From the NCBI RefSeq assembly GCF_036194065.1, contig NZ_CP108095.1, positions 4,650,001 through 4,714,000 on the forward strand: a DNA stretch of 64,000 nt. Direction: 5' to 3'. The notes beneath the pieces are model-generated. The model ran no database searches. It had not been told where the DNA came from and worked only from the letters and a program-made list of their open reading frames with translations. This document shows, piece by piece, positions 24,867 to 33,338 of this stretch. Each line of letters opens with the position of its first letter. The first letter of the stretch is position 1. Origin of the DNA: Streptomyces sp. NBC_00239 (GTDB taxonomy: Bacteria > Actinomycetota > Actinomycetes > Streptomycetales > Streptomycetaceae). The translations under genes and the position numbers were made by a program.

Positions 24867-26063
24867 TCAGCCCCGCCCGAGGACGATCGTTGCCGAGGAG
24901 CAGAACCAGCCGCCCGTGCCCGAGGCGACGGCGACCTCGGGGAGGTGGCCGCCCCGTTTGCGGACCTGGCCGGCCCCCGCCTCGCCGCGCAGTTGACGGA
25001 CCGCCTCGACGAGGAGGAACAGGCCGCGCATGCCGGGATGGCAGGCGGACAGGCCGCCGCCGTCCGTGTTGACGGGGAGTTCGCCGTCCCGCAGCAGTCG
25101 GCCCTTCTCGACGAAGGCACCGCCCTCGCCCTTCGGGCAGAACCCGAGGTCCTCCAGCGTCACCAGCGTCATGTACGTGAAGGCGTCGTAGATCTGGGCG
25201 AGGTCCACGTCCGCCGGGGTGAGGCCGGCGCGGGCGAAGGCGAGGCGGCCGGAGACGGCGGCGGGGGAGACCGTGAAGTCGTCCCATTCCGACATCGTGG
25301 TGTGCGAGACGGCGGTGCCGGAGCCCAGGATCCAGACCGGTTCCTTCGCGGTGTCCGGCACGTACTCCTCGGCGGCGAGCAGCACCGCGCAGCCGCCGTC
25401 CGAGCGGATGCAGCAGTGCAGCTTGGTGAAGGGGTCCGCGATCATGTCGCCGCCGAGGATCTCGTCCACCGTGATGGGCGTGCGGAACATCGCGTCCGGG
25501 TTGGTGGCGGCGTTCGCGCGGGCCTGTACGGCCACGGCGGCGAGCTGCTCCAGGGTGGTGCCGTACTCGTGCATGTGCCGGCGGGCCGCCATCGCGTACT
25601 TCGAGACGAGCGTGTGGCCGTACGGCACCTCGAACTGGAGGGGGCCGCGCGCGCCGAAGGAGAGGTTGGAGGTGCGGCGCCGGGCCTTGATGTCGGCGCG
25701 GGCCGTGGAGCCGTAGACCAGCAGGACGGCGTTGGCGTGGCCGGCGGCTATCGCGTCCGCGGCGTGGGCGGCCATGACCTCCCAGGTGGCGCCGCCGACC
25801 GCGGTCGAGTCCACCCAGGTGGGGCGCAGGCCCAGGTATTCGGCGACCTCCACCGGCGCGAGGGTGCCCAGGCCCGCGGAGGCGAGGCCGTCGACGACCG
25901 AGCGGTCCAGGCCGGAGTCGGCGAGGGCGCGGCGGGCGGCCTGGGCGTGCAGGGCGTACGGGGTGGCCTCGTCGACCCGTCCGCAGTCGGAGAGGGCGAC
26001 GCCGACGACGGCGACCCTGCGCCGGCCGCCGGAGGTGTGGGTGGAGGGGGCAGCTGAAGGCAT
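24867..26063 (-). CDS. Thiolase-like lipid-transfer protein (Ltp2-like putative aldolase)
   Basis: 398 aa. Thiolase fold of the SCP-x/Ltp family: VAVVGVALSDCG, AVGGATWEVMAAHAADAIAAG near residue 90, KYAMAARRHMHEYG, QIYDAFTYMTLVTLEDLGFC near residue 290, and NTDGGGLSACHPGM near residue 340. The region where thiolases carry the nucleophilic Cys reads GGATWE and has none, as in Ltp2-type proteins that act as retro-aldolases rather than thiolases. It probably pairs with the DUF35 protein at 23155. The operator begins 4 nt upstream of the ATG, leaving no room for a ribosome site, which suggests a leaderless mRNA. Confidence 0.85.
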   Translation of the reverse strand: MPSAAPSTHTSGGRRRVAVVGVALSDCGRVDEATPYALHAQAARRALADSGLDRSVVDGLASAGLGTLAPVEVAEYLGLRPTWVDSTAVGGATWEVMAAHAADAIAAGHANAVLLVYGSTARADIKARRRTSNLSFGARGPLQFEVPYGHTLVSKYAMAARRHMHEYGTTLEQLAAVAVQARANAATNPDAMFRTPITVDEILGGDMIADPFTKLHCCIRSDGGCAVLLAAEEYVPDTAKEPVWILGSGTAVSHTTMSEWDDFTVSPAAVSGRLAFARAGLTPADVDLAQIYDAFTYMTLVTLEDLGFCPKGEGGAFVEKGRLLRDGELPVNTDGGGLSACHPGMRGLFLLVEAVRQLRGEAGAGQVRKRGGHLPEVAVASGTGGWFCSSATIVLGRG

Positions 26064-26067
26064 GAAT

Positions 26068-26082
26068 CTGACGGTACATCAG
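26068..26082. promoter_or_regulatory. Regulon operator 8
   Basis: CTGACGGTACATCAG, one arm mismatch, dyad extended to AAT/ATT (26065-26085). It almost abuts the thiolase-like start codon at 26063. Confidence 0.75.
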
Positions 26083-26186
26083 ATTGCCGTACCCGTACAC
26101 GGAGCGTGGGGCGGGGGCGGGCGGGCCGGTCGAGGGGCGCATCGGGCCCGCCCCGGCTCTGTGCATCTGCTTCGGGGCGGCCTAAC

Positions 26187-26201
26187 ATGACGGCCCGTCA
26201 G
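26187..26201. promoter_or_regulatory. Regulon operator 9
   Basis: ATGACGGCCCGTCAG, one mismatch at the outer arm position, 17 nt upstream of the acyl-CoA dehydrogenase start at 26219. Confidence 0.68.
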
Positions 26202-26218
26202 ATACGGGGAGGAGCCCG

Positions 26219-27676
26219 ATGATGGATGCCGCCTTCACCGCGGAGCAGGACGAGATCCGCCGCACTCTGCGGGAACTGCTGGGCAAACGCTGCGGGCCGG
26301 ACGCGGTCAAGGCCGCCGTGCGCACCGGCCCCGGCTACGACCAGGACCTCTGGCAGCAGCTCGCCGCGCAGCTCGGGCTGCCGGGACTGGCGATCCCCGA
26401 GGCGTACGGAGGGGTGGGCTGCGGTACCGCCGAGCTCGTCCTCGCCTGCGAGGAGACCGGCCGCAGCCTGTTGCCCGGGCCCCTGATCGGCACCTCCGTG
26501 CTCGCCGCGCCGCTCGTGGCGGCCCTCGGCACCGAGGCGCAGCGGGCCGCGCTGCTGCCTCGGATCGCCGACGGCAGCCTGACGGCCGCGCTGGCCGTGC
26601 CCGGCACCGCGCTGGCCACCGCCCTGGCCCTGACCGGCGACAACCGGCCCGGCGACTGGGCCGGCGACGGTCGTGCGGGCGGCATCCAGGCCCGCCGCGC
26701 GCCCGCCACCGGCAGCCCGGCGGACGGGAGCGGACCGGCGGACGGGAGTGTTGCGGCAGAGGGGAGCGGCGCGGCAGGCGCGCACGGTGCGGCGGACGCG
26801 CACAGCGGGGCGGACGTGCGCAGCCCGGCGGACGGGCCCGCGGCGGCGGACCGGCGTGGCGCCGGCGGCTGGCGGCTCTACGGGGAGGCCGCCCAGGTGC
26901 TCGACGGGCACAGCGCGGGTCTGCTCGTGGTCGCCGCCCATACGGGTGGCTTCGCGCGCAGCCGCACCCTGCTGTTCCTGGTGCACGCCGACGCCCCCGG
27001 GCTGGTCCGGACCCGGCAGGCCACCCTGGACGAGACCCGCGCGCAGGGCCGCGTACAGCTGCGGGACACCCCGGCGGAGCTGCTGGGGGAGGACACCGAG
27101 GCGGCCGCCGACACCGCCGACGTGTGCGGGGCGCTCGCCGCCACCGGCCGTGCAGCGGCCGCCGCGCTCGCCGCCGAGGCGGCCGGTGCGGCGGGCGCCG
27201 CGCTCGCGCGGACCGTGGAGTACGTCCAGGGTCGCGAGCAGTTCGGGCGGCCCGTCGGGTCCTTCCAGGCGGTCAAACACCGTCTCGCCGACCTGTACGT
27301 ACAGCTCCAGGCGGCCCGCTCGGCGGCCTACTACGCGGCCTGGGACCCGGAGCAGGGCCCGCTGGCGCTGGCCCAGGCGCTGGAGGCGCTGCGCAGCACG
27401 GCCGCCGAGGCCGTCCAGCTGCACGGCGGGATCGGCTTCACGTGGGAGCACGAGGCGCACCTGTACTTCAAGCGGGCGGCGGCGGACGAGCTGCTGTTCG
27501 GGCCCGTGCACCGGCTGCGCGAGCACGCGGCGCAGCGGGCGGGCCTGTTCGCCGCCCCGGCCCCGGCCCCGGCCCCGGCCGGTCCCGTCACCCCCACCGG
27601 CCTCAGCAGCGCCCCCGGCCCCGCCGCCCCCCGTACGTCCCCGACCGATGCGAGCGAAGGAAGGGTGGCCGTCTGA
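26219..27676 (+). CDS. Acyl-CoA dehydrogenase with disordered central insert
   Basis: 485 aa from ATG 26219 (or the ATG directly after it), preceded by GGGGAGGAG. FTAEQDEIRRTLRELLGKRC at the start, REQFGRPVGSFQAVKHRLAD near residue 340 and QLHGGIGFTWEHEAHLYFKR near residue 400 are family motifs. The usual SEP..GSD region is replaced by a long Ala/Gly/Ser/Asp-rich stretch (about residues 155-220, with PADGSGPADGS-type repeats), and the C-terminus has an APAPAP tail. It may be the non-classical subunit of a heteromeric enzyme. It overlaps the next gene by one base. Confidence 0.85.
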   Translation: MMDAAFTAEQDEIRRTLRELLGKRCGPDAVKAAVRTGPGYDQDLWQQLAAQLGLPGLAIPEAYGGVGCGTAELVLACEETGRSLLPGPLIGTSVLAAPLVAALGTEAQRAALLPRIADGSLTAALAVPGTALATALALTGDNRPGDWAGDGRAGGIQARRAPATGSPADGSGPADGSVAAEGSGAAGAHGAADAHSGADVRSPADGPAAADRRGAGGWRLYGEAAQVLDGHSAGLLVVAAHTGGFARSRTLLFLVHADAPGLVRTRQATLDETRAQGRVQLRDTPAELLGEDTEAAADTADVCGALAATGRAAAAALAAEAAGAAGAALARTVEYVQGREQFGRPVGSFQAVKHRLADLYVQLQAARSAAYYAAWDPEQGPLALAQALEALRSTAAEAVQLHGGIGFTWEHEAHLYFKRAAADELLFGPVHRLREHAAQRAGLFAAPAPAPAPAGPVTPTGLSSAPGPAAPRTSPTDASEGRVAV

Positions 27677-28149
27677 TGGCTCCCGGTGTCCGCCTGATGC
27701 AGAAGGTGTCCTCGACCCTGCTGTTCGCCAAGATCGCGCCGCACGTGATCCCGGCGATGGACCGTACGGTGCACAAGCTGACCCGGGGCAAGGTGATGCT
27801 GAGCGCGCAGATGCTGCCCGGGGTCATCCTGACCGCCAAGGGCGCCAAGAGCGGCCGGCCGCGCACCACCCCGCTCGCGTGCATGCCGGAGGAGGGGGCC
27901 GGGACCTGGCTGCTGATCGGCTCGAACTTCGGCCGTCCCGGGCATCCCGCCTGGACCGCGAACCTGCTGAAGAACCCCGACGCGGAGGTGAGTTGGCAGG
28001 GCCGGGACATCGCCGTGCGGGCCCGGCTGCTGGCCGGGGAGGAGCGCGCCGAGGCGTGGCGGGCGGTGCTGAAGTTCTGGCCGCCGTACGCCACGTACCA
28101 GGCGCGGATCGAGCGCGAGATCCGGTTGTTCCGTCTGGAGCGCCGCTGA
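27676..28149 (+). CDS. Nitroreductase-family deazaflavin (F420)-dependent oxidoreductase
   Basis: 157 aa; its ATG shares a base with the previous stop (TGATG). Split-barrel protein of the Ddn/Rv3547-like family: MLPGVILTAKGAKSGRPRTT near residue 45, WLLIGSNFGRPGHPAWTANL near residue 80 and a final YATYQARIEREIRLFRLER. These motifs are typical of F420-dependent quinone or nitro reductases. Its co-transcription with an acyl-CoA dehydrogenase, and two LLM-type enzymes elsewhere in the regulon, suggest F420 chemistry in the pathway. A strong hairpin follows. Confidence 0.87.
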   Translation: MAPGVRLMQKVSSTLLFAKIAPHVIPAMDRTVHKLTRGKVMLSAQMLPGVILTAKGAKSGRPRTTPLACMPEEGAGTWLLIGSNFGRPGHPAWTANLLKNPDAEVSWQGRDIAVRARLLAGEERAEAWRAVLKFWPPYATYQARIEREIRLFRLERR

Positions 28150-28167
28150 CCTTCCGCGGACGCACGG

Positions 28168-28198
28168 CGGCGGCGGACCCCCAAGTGGTCCGCCGCCG
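28168..28198. terminator. Bidirectional terminator
   Basis: CGGCGGCGGACC / GGTCCGCCGCCG, 12-bp perfect stem with a 7-nt loop, between the convergent deazaflavin oxidoreductase and TetR genes. Confidence 0.8.
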
Positions 28199-28254
28199 CG
28201 CAGACAGGATGTGCCGGGTGGTCGTCCGAGGACTCGCCCCCCGCGGACGCCCGG

Positions 28255-28902
28255 CTACTTGGTCGGCTTCTTGCCCGTGATGCCGAGGTGGACGAGGAGC
28301 GCCAGGTTGGGCTTGAGTTCCGTCTGCTTCACGCCCCAGGTCTGGAAGCCCTTCTGGTGCGAGGCCACGGCGGCGAGCATGGCGACGAGGGAGCCGGCCA
28401 TCGCGGCGGGGCTGATGTCCTTGTCGAGCTTCCCCTTGGCCTGGAGTTCCTTCACCGACTCCGTGAGGGAGTTGGTGACGGAGTTCAGGATCTTCATGCG
28501 GATCTTGTAGAAGCGTTTGTCGCCTTCCGCCGCGCCGAGGTCGACCACGCGCAGGATCGCGTCGTTGGCCCGCCAGAAGTCCAGGAAGCCCTCGACCAGT
28601 TCCTCCGCGGCCTGCCAGCCGGCCTTGCCGACCCAGGAGCGGCCCTCGACGAGAGCCGTCAACTGGGCGCCTTCGGTGGCCATTTCCTCGGCGATCTCCA
28701 GTACCGCGCCCTCCACGTCGGGGAAGTACTGGTAGAAGGTCGCGGGGGAGGTGCCGGCCTTACGGGCGACGTCGATCACCTTGACGTCGCGGTATGGCGA
28801 GGAGCTGAGCATCTCGCTGAGGCAGTCGAGCAGCTTCTGCCGCGTCGCCTGTCCGCGCCGACCGGCCACGCGGCCGTCGACGGTGCGTACTTGTCCTGTC
28901 AT
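28255..28902 (-). CDS. TetR-family transcriptional regulator, candidate master of the CTGACG regulon
   Basis: 215 aa from ATG 28902. N-terminal TetR helix-turn-helix: RRGQATRQKLLDCLSEML, then VIDVARKAGTSPATFYQYFP (residues ~42-61). The C-terminal ligand-binding domain has Trp and Ala/Leu-rich helices (SWVGKAGWQAAEELVEGFLD). It is the only TetR-type regulator in the window and sits in the middle of the operator-bearing operons. It ends with a Lys-rich tail (GITGKKPTK). TetR proteins bind short palindromes and are usually released by a pathway metabolite such as an acyl-CoA. Its own upstream region lacks a canonical site but has outward-facing half-sites. Confidence 0.88.
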   Translation of the reverse strand: MTGQVRTVDGRVAGRRGQATRQKLLDCLSEMLSSSPYRDVKVIDVARKAGTSPATFYQYFPDVEGAVLEIAEEMATEGAQLTALVEGRSWVGKAGWQAAEELVEGFLDFWRANDAILRVVDLGAAEGDKRFYKIRMKILNSVTNSLTESVKELQAKGKLDKDISPAAMAGSLVAMLAAVASHQKGFQTWGVKQTELKPNLALLVHLGITGKKPTK

Positions 28903-28903
28903 G

Positions 28904-28921
28904 CCGTCAGCTTACCGACGG
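28904..28921. promoter_or_regulatory. Outward-facing half-sites upstream of tetR
   Basis: CCGTCAGCTTACCGACGG: two CTGACGG-like arms in outward orientation, ending 2 nt upstream of the regulator's start codon. The same outward arrangement occurs next to operator 11 at 43695-43713. A possible autoregulatory site, weak evidence. Confidence 0.35.
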
Positions 28922-29344
28922 GTGATCGGCGCGCGATTCGGCCGCCTGCAAATGGGGTTACGGGCTCCGCGTACGGGGGCGCGAGCGGGTCCGTGCCTGG
29001 TCGCAGGCCTGCGCGCGGCCGCGGGCGTACGGGCGCCACCGGCGTCCGGCCGGTCCGGCGCGACGTCCATCCCGTCCGGCGCAACCTCCGGCCCGTCCGG
29101 CTTTTGAGAACCGGGGGTCCGGGGTGGAGCCCCGGGAAACGGCGAAAGGACGGGTGGGGGAACAGCCCCGCAGGGCCCGCCCCACCACCCGAACAGTCTT
29201 ATCAACAGCCTGTGGACAACATCCGTGGTCGGAGGCCGGACGGCCCGCGCGGCCCGGGCATCGCAAGCCCGCCCGCCCCCCGCCACCGCCGGATCGCGCT
29301 GCGCGCCTGAACGCGGGGGCTTAGCTTGACAGCACGGCAGCGGC

Positions 29345-29450
29345 AGGACGCAACCGCCTCCGGCGGCAGGACGCAACCGCCCGCGGCGGCAGGACGCAAC
29401 CGCCCACCGGGGACGCGACCGCCCGCCGGGGACGCAACCGCGCGCAAGGG
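29345..29450 (+). repeat. ~22-bp tandem repeat upstream of VOC gene
   Basis: Five imperfect units of AGGACGCAACCGCCCGCGGC type, spacing 19-23 bp, ending just before the AGGGAAGGAG ribosome site of the VOC gene. Confidence 0.7.
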
Positions 29451-29465
29451 AAGGAGCCGGACCTC

Positions 29466-30245
29466 ATGGCCGCATTCGCAGAGGGCACGCCCTGCTGGGT
29501 CGATGCCGCGCTCCCCGACCTCGAGGCGGGCAAGAGGTTCTACGGTGAACTCTTCGAGTGGACGTTCTCGGAGCCCGCGGGCGCCGAGTACGGGCACTAC
29601 ACGCAGGCGTACAGCGAGGGCCGCAACGTGGCCGCGCTGGTCCCCAAGCCCGACGGCCGGATGCCCACCGTCTGGAACGTCTACCTCGCCTCGCACGACG
29701 TCCGCGCCACCGCGGCCCGCATCCGCGACGCCGGCGGCCAGGTGATCATGGATCCGATGCCGGTCGGCCCGTTCGGCACCTCCGCCATGGCCGCCGACCC
29801 CGGCGGCGCCGTCTTCGGCCTCTGGCAGCCCGGCACCCACCACGGCTTCGAGAGGCTGAACGCGCCCTTCTCGTACTGCTGGACCGAGGTCTACACCCGG
29901 GCCCGCGACGCGGTCGACACCTTCTACGCCCGCGTCTTCGGCTACGTACCCGAGGACCGCGACGACGCCGGCATCGACTACCGGGCCTGGTCCCCGCCCG
30001 GCACCGAACCCGGCTCCGACACCGCCATCGCCGGCCGCAGCGTGATCACCGGCGCTTTCCCCGCCGAGATGCCCGCGCACTTCCTCGTCTACTTCGCCGT
30101 ACCCGACTGCGACACCTCCGTGGGCACCGTCCAGCGGCTCGGCGGCCGGGTCACCGCCCACCCCTTCGACACCCCGCACGGCCGGATCGCCGTCGTCAGC
30201 GACAACCAGGGCGCGTCCTTCGCGCTCCTCTCCGAACTCGACTAG
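29466..30245 (+). CDS. kbpA: Two-domain VOC (glyoxalase-fold) protein, KbpA-like
   Basis: 259 aa from ATG 29466 after GGAAGGAG. Two tandem VOC domains: residues ~5-120 (CWVDAALPDLEAGKRFYGEL, AADPGGAVFGLWQP) and ~135-258 (CWTEVYTRARDAVDTFYARV, VVSDNQGASFALLSEL). Such proteins are often labelled hydroxylases in streptomycetes. Its place directly upstream of afsK matches KbpA, the ~250-aa AfsK-binding inhibitor of AfsK autophosphorylation in S. coelicolor. The assignment rests on position, fold and size, recalled rather than compared. No metal-binding His/Glu set was verified. Confidence 0.6.
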   Translation: MAAFAEGTPCWVDAALPDLEAGKRFYGELFEWTFSEPAGAEYGHYTQAYSEGRNVAALVPKPDGRMPTVWNVYLASHDVRATAARIRDAGGQVIMDPMPVGPFGTSAMAADPGGAVFGLWQPGTHHGFERLNAPFSYCWTEVYTRARDAVDTFYARVFGYVPEDRDDAGIDYRAWSPPGTEPGSDTAIAGRSVITGAFPAEMPAHFLVYFAVPDCDTSVGTVQRLGGRVTAHPFDTPHGRIAVVSDNQGASFALLSELD

Positions 30246-30508
30246 TCAGTCCGAGAGTCGATCGCACAGCCGTCCGGGAACCGGCCGCGAGCCGCCCGCC
30301 GCGGTGCCCGACGCGGTGTCCGCTGAGGGGGGAGTGTCCGAGGTGTCCGGATCGCGGTGAGACACCCCGATCCGCCCCCGGGTTCGACCGGGGCGCCCCG
30401 GACCGACAGAATCAGGGTGCGCACCGCCATTCGGTGCCCAGTGGTGAGACGCTGCACGGGTTGGAGAAACGGGCCCTTCGACAGCCCGTACGGGGAGGTG
30501 GCAGGCGA

Positions 30509-32947
30509 GTGGTGGAGCAGCTGACGCAGCACGACCCGAGACGGATCGGCCCGTTCGAGGTGCTCGGCCGGCTCGGCGCCGGCGGCATGGGCCTGGTCTA
30601 TCTCGCGCGCTCGGCGTCCGGCCGGCGGGTGGCGATCAAAACGGTGCGCACGGAGCTCGCCGAGGACCAGCTCTTCCGGGTCAGGTTCACCCGCGAGGTG
30701 GAGGCGGCGCGCGCGGTCAGCGGCTTCTACACCGCGGCCGTCGTGGACGCCGACCCGCGGGCCGCCGTGCCGTGGCTGGCCACCGCGTACGTACCGGCGC
30801 CCTCCCTGGAGGAGATCGTCAACGAGTGCGGGCCGATGCCCGTCCAGGCCGTACGGTGGCTCGCCGCGGGCATCGCCGAGGCCCTGCAGTCCATCCACGG
30901 CGCCGGCCTGGTCCACCGCGACCTCAAGCCGTCGAACGTCCTCGTCGTCGAGGACGGCCCGCGGGTCATCGACTTCGGCATCGCCAGCGGCGTCTCGAAC
31001 ACCCGGCTCACCATGACCAACGTGGCCGTCGGCACGCCCGCCTACATGTCCCCCGAACAGGCGAAGGACTCCCGCAGCGTCAAGGGCGCCAGCGACGTCT
31101 TCTCCCTCGGCTCCACGCTCGTCTTCGCCGCGACCGGACACCCGCCCTTCCACGGCGCGAACCCGGTCGAGACCGTCTTCATGCTGCTGCGCGAAGGCCC
31201 GAACCTGGAGGGCCTGCCCGACGACCTGCGGCCCCTCATCGAGTCCTGCATGCAGATGGACGCGGCACACCGGCCCACCCCGGCCGACCTGCAGGCCCAG
31301 CTCTCCCCGCACCTCTTCGACGCCGGCGACGACAGCGGCACCGCCTCGGCCTGGCTGCCCCCGCGGGCCACCGCCATGATCGAGCAGCGCCGCGCGGGGG
31401 GCTCGCGCACCCCGGCCCAGGCGGGTGCCGCACGCGGCCCCGGCCCCGGCGCCGGCCCCGGCGCGGGCGCCCCCACGCACCGCCGCAACAACAACGGCCG
31501 GCCGACCCCGCCGCGCGGTTCCGAGCCGTGGGCCGACCCGCGCACCGGGCAGGCCGCGCCGCCCATGCCGCCGCACCCGCCCGCCGGGCCCGTGCACGCC
31601 CAGCGTCCCGGGTCCGCCCCGACCGCCCCGCCCGGTGAGCCGGTCCGGCTGGCCGACGCGCCGGTGCCGATCGGTCCCGGCCCGCGGGCCGGCCGGTCCG
31701 CCGCCGTCGTCGAGGCCGGGGCCGTCGCGGCCACCGGCTGGATCCGCCCGCCCGGCGGCTCGGTGGCCGCCGCGCCGGCCCCGGTGTCCGTGCCGAGCCC
31801 CGGCCCGGCCCCGGACAGCGGCCGCTGGCGGCCGTGGCGGTTCCGGATGTCGAACGAGGTGTGGGGCACGCCCACCGTCGCCGGCGACCTGCTCTACGTC
31901 ACCTCCTTCGAGGTGCACGCCCTGGACGTGGCCACCGGCCGCCGCCAGTTCAAGACCCGCGACGTCGCCTGGTCGATGGCGGTCGCCGACGGCCGCATCC
32001 ACGCCTCCGACGGGCCCTCGCTGTACGCGCTGGACGCCACCGACGGCGGCGAGCGGTGGCGGCTCCAGACCGACGCCTGGGTGTACGCGCTCAAGGCCGA
32101 CCGGGGCACGGTCGTCACCGCGACCCGCGGCGGCGGGGTGCAGGCCTGGGAGGCCGCGTCCGGCCAGAAGCTGTGGGAGACCACCGGCGCGCAGACGGAC
32201 TTCGAGACCCCCGAGGCCGCCCCGGTCGTCCACGACGGATCCGTCTACATCTGGCAGGACGCCCGGCTGCGCTCCCTGGACGCCCGTACCGGCATCGAGC
32301 AGTGGTCGTACCCGGTGGGCGACGCGGCCTCCTGCGGGAACGTGCCGATCCGGGTGCTGCCGGCCCCCGACGGGAACACGTACGTCTCCGCCGGCACCCG
32401 GGTGCTGTCCGTGGACCGGGCCTCGGGCCGGGTCCGCTGGCACTTCGAGGCCCCCGCGGTGTTCCTCTGCCCGCCGGCCTTCGCGCCGGGGCCGGCGGTC
32501 GCCGGCGGGGGCGTGTACCTCGCCGACCACCTGGGCACGGTGTACGCGCTCGACGCCGCGACCGGCCGGGACCGGTGGCGGATCGCCACCGAGCCGCGCC
32601 AGTCGTCCGAACCGGTCGTGGTCGCCAACGGGAACGTGCACCTGGGCGCGGGCAGCGCGCTGTACACGCTGGACGCGGTGACCGGCACGCCGAAGTGGCG
32701 CTTCGCGGCGGGGGGCGAGATCACGGGGTCGCCCGCGGTCGCCGAGGGCCGGGTGCACTTCGGGTCGGCGGACCACTGCCTGTACACGCTGGACGCGGCG
32801 GGGGGCCAGCTGCGCTGGAAGCTCAAGACGGGCGGTGAGATCGCCGGCTCGCCGGTCGCCAAGGCGGGCGTCGTCTTCGCGTGCAGCAAGGACCGCTGCG
32901 TCTACGCCCTCGACGCAGCCAAGGGCACAGGCACCCGCACGACGTAA
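30509..32947 (+). CDS. afsK: Serine/threonine protein kinase AfsK
   Basis: 812 aa from GTG 30509 (GTG 30512 equally possible). N-terminal kinase (~15-275): GRLGAGGMGLVYLAR loop, ATP-binding Lys in VAIKTV near 42, HRDLKPSN near 136, DFG near 155, GTPAYMSPEQA. A Pro/Ala/Gly-rich linker (~285-445) follows, then a PQQ-type beta-propeller (repeats of YALDAATG/LYTLDAVTG kind, ~450-812). There is no transmembrane segment. Size, N-terminal sequence EQLTQHDPRRIGPFEVLGRL and domain order match AfsK, which phosphorylates AfsR (secondary metabolism) and DivIVA (tip growth). afsS and afsR follow 7-8 kb downstream. Confidence 0.92.
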   Translation: MVEQLTQHDPRRIGPFEVLGRLGAGGMGLVYLARSASGRRVAIKTVRTELAEDQLFRVRFTREVEAARAVSGFYTAAVVDADPRAAVPWLATAYVPAPSLEEIVNECGPMPVQAVRWLAAGIAEALQSIHGAGLVHRDLKPSNVLVVEDGPRVIDFGIASGVSNTRLTMTNVAVGTPAYMSPEQAKDSRSVKGASDVFSLGSTLVFAATGHPPFHGANPVETVFMLLREGPNLEGLPDDLRPLIESCMQMDAAHRPTPADLQAQLSPHLFDAGDDSGTASAWLPPRATAMIEQRRAGGSRTPAQAGAARGPGPGAGPGAGAPTHRRNNNGRPTPPRGSEPWADPRTGQAAPPMPPHPPAGPVHAQRPGSAPTAPPGEPVRLADAPVPIGPGPRAGRSAAVVEAGAVAATGWIRPPGGSVAAAPAPVSVPSPGPAPDSGRWRPWRFRMSNEVWGTPTVAGDLLYVTSFEVHALDVATGRRQFKTRDVAWSMAVADGRIHASDGPSLYALDATDGGERWRLQTDAWVYALKADRGTVVTATRGGGVQAWEAASGQKLWETTGAQTDFETPEAAPVVHDGSVYIWQDARLRSLDARTGIEQWSYPVGDAASCGNVPIRVLPAPDGNTYVSAGTRVLSVDRASGRVRWHFEAPAVFLCPPAFAPGPAVAGGGVYLADHLGTVYALDAATGRDRWRIATEPRQSSEPVVVANGNVHLGAGSALYTLDAVTGTPKWRFAAGGEITGSPAVAEGRVHFGSADHCLYTLDAAGGQLRWKLKTGGEIAGSPVAKAGVVFACSKDRCVYALDAAKGTGTRTT

Positions 32948-33338
32948 CCCCCGCCCGTCTCAGCCCCTCCGACCCGGGCCCGGGCGGTGCCCGGCGACCC
33001 CGCGCACCCCTTCAGCCTCTCCGGCGTTTGAGGAGCGGGTCCGGGCAGGGCCCGGCGACCCCGCGCACCTTCAGCCCCTCCGGCGTTTGAGGAGCGGGTC
33101 CGGGCAGGGCCCGGCGACCCCGCGCACCTTCAGCCCCTCCGGCGCTTGAGGAGCGGGTCCGGGCGGAGCCCGGTGCCCGGCGTCAGCCGGGTGTCTTGGG
33201 GCTCCGCCCCAAACCCCGCGCCTCAAACGCCGGCGAGGCTGGGAATTGCCCGCTGGTAGCGCCCCCCAGGGCATGGGCGAGGCTGGAGGTTGCCCGCTGG
33301 TAGCGCCCCCAGGGCACGGGCGAGGCTGGAGGTTGCGG
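32948..33338. repeat. Intergenic repeat cluster B
   Basis: 391 bp between convergent genes. Three copies of a module TTCAGCCCCTCCGGCGTTTG + AGGAGCGGGTCCGGGCAGGGC (about 33008-33150), an inverted GGGGCTCCGCCCC module near 33198, then reverse-oriented 31-bp-type units GCGAGGCTGGAGGTTGC to 33337. Confidence 0.75.

Larger units (their letters stand above)
28903..29465. other. 563-bp intergenic region: half-sites, repeats
   Basis: Contains the outward half-site pair at 28904-28921, a fragment of the intergenic repeat family at about 29080-29140, two DnaA-box-like nonamers at 29199-29219, and a ~22-bp tandem repeat at 29345-29450. No gene supported. Confidence 0.55.
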
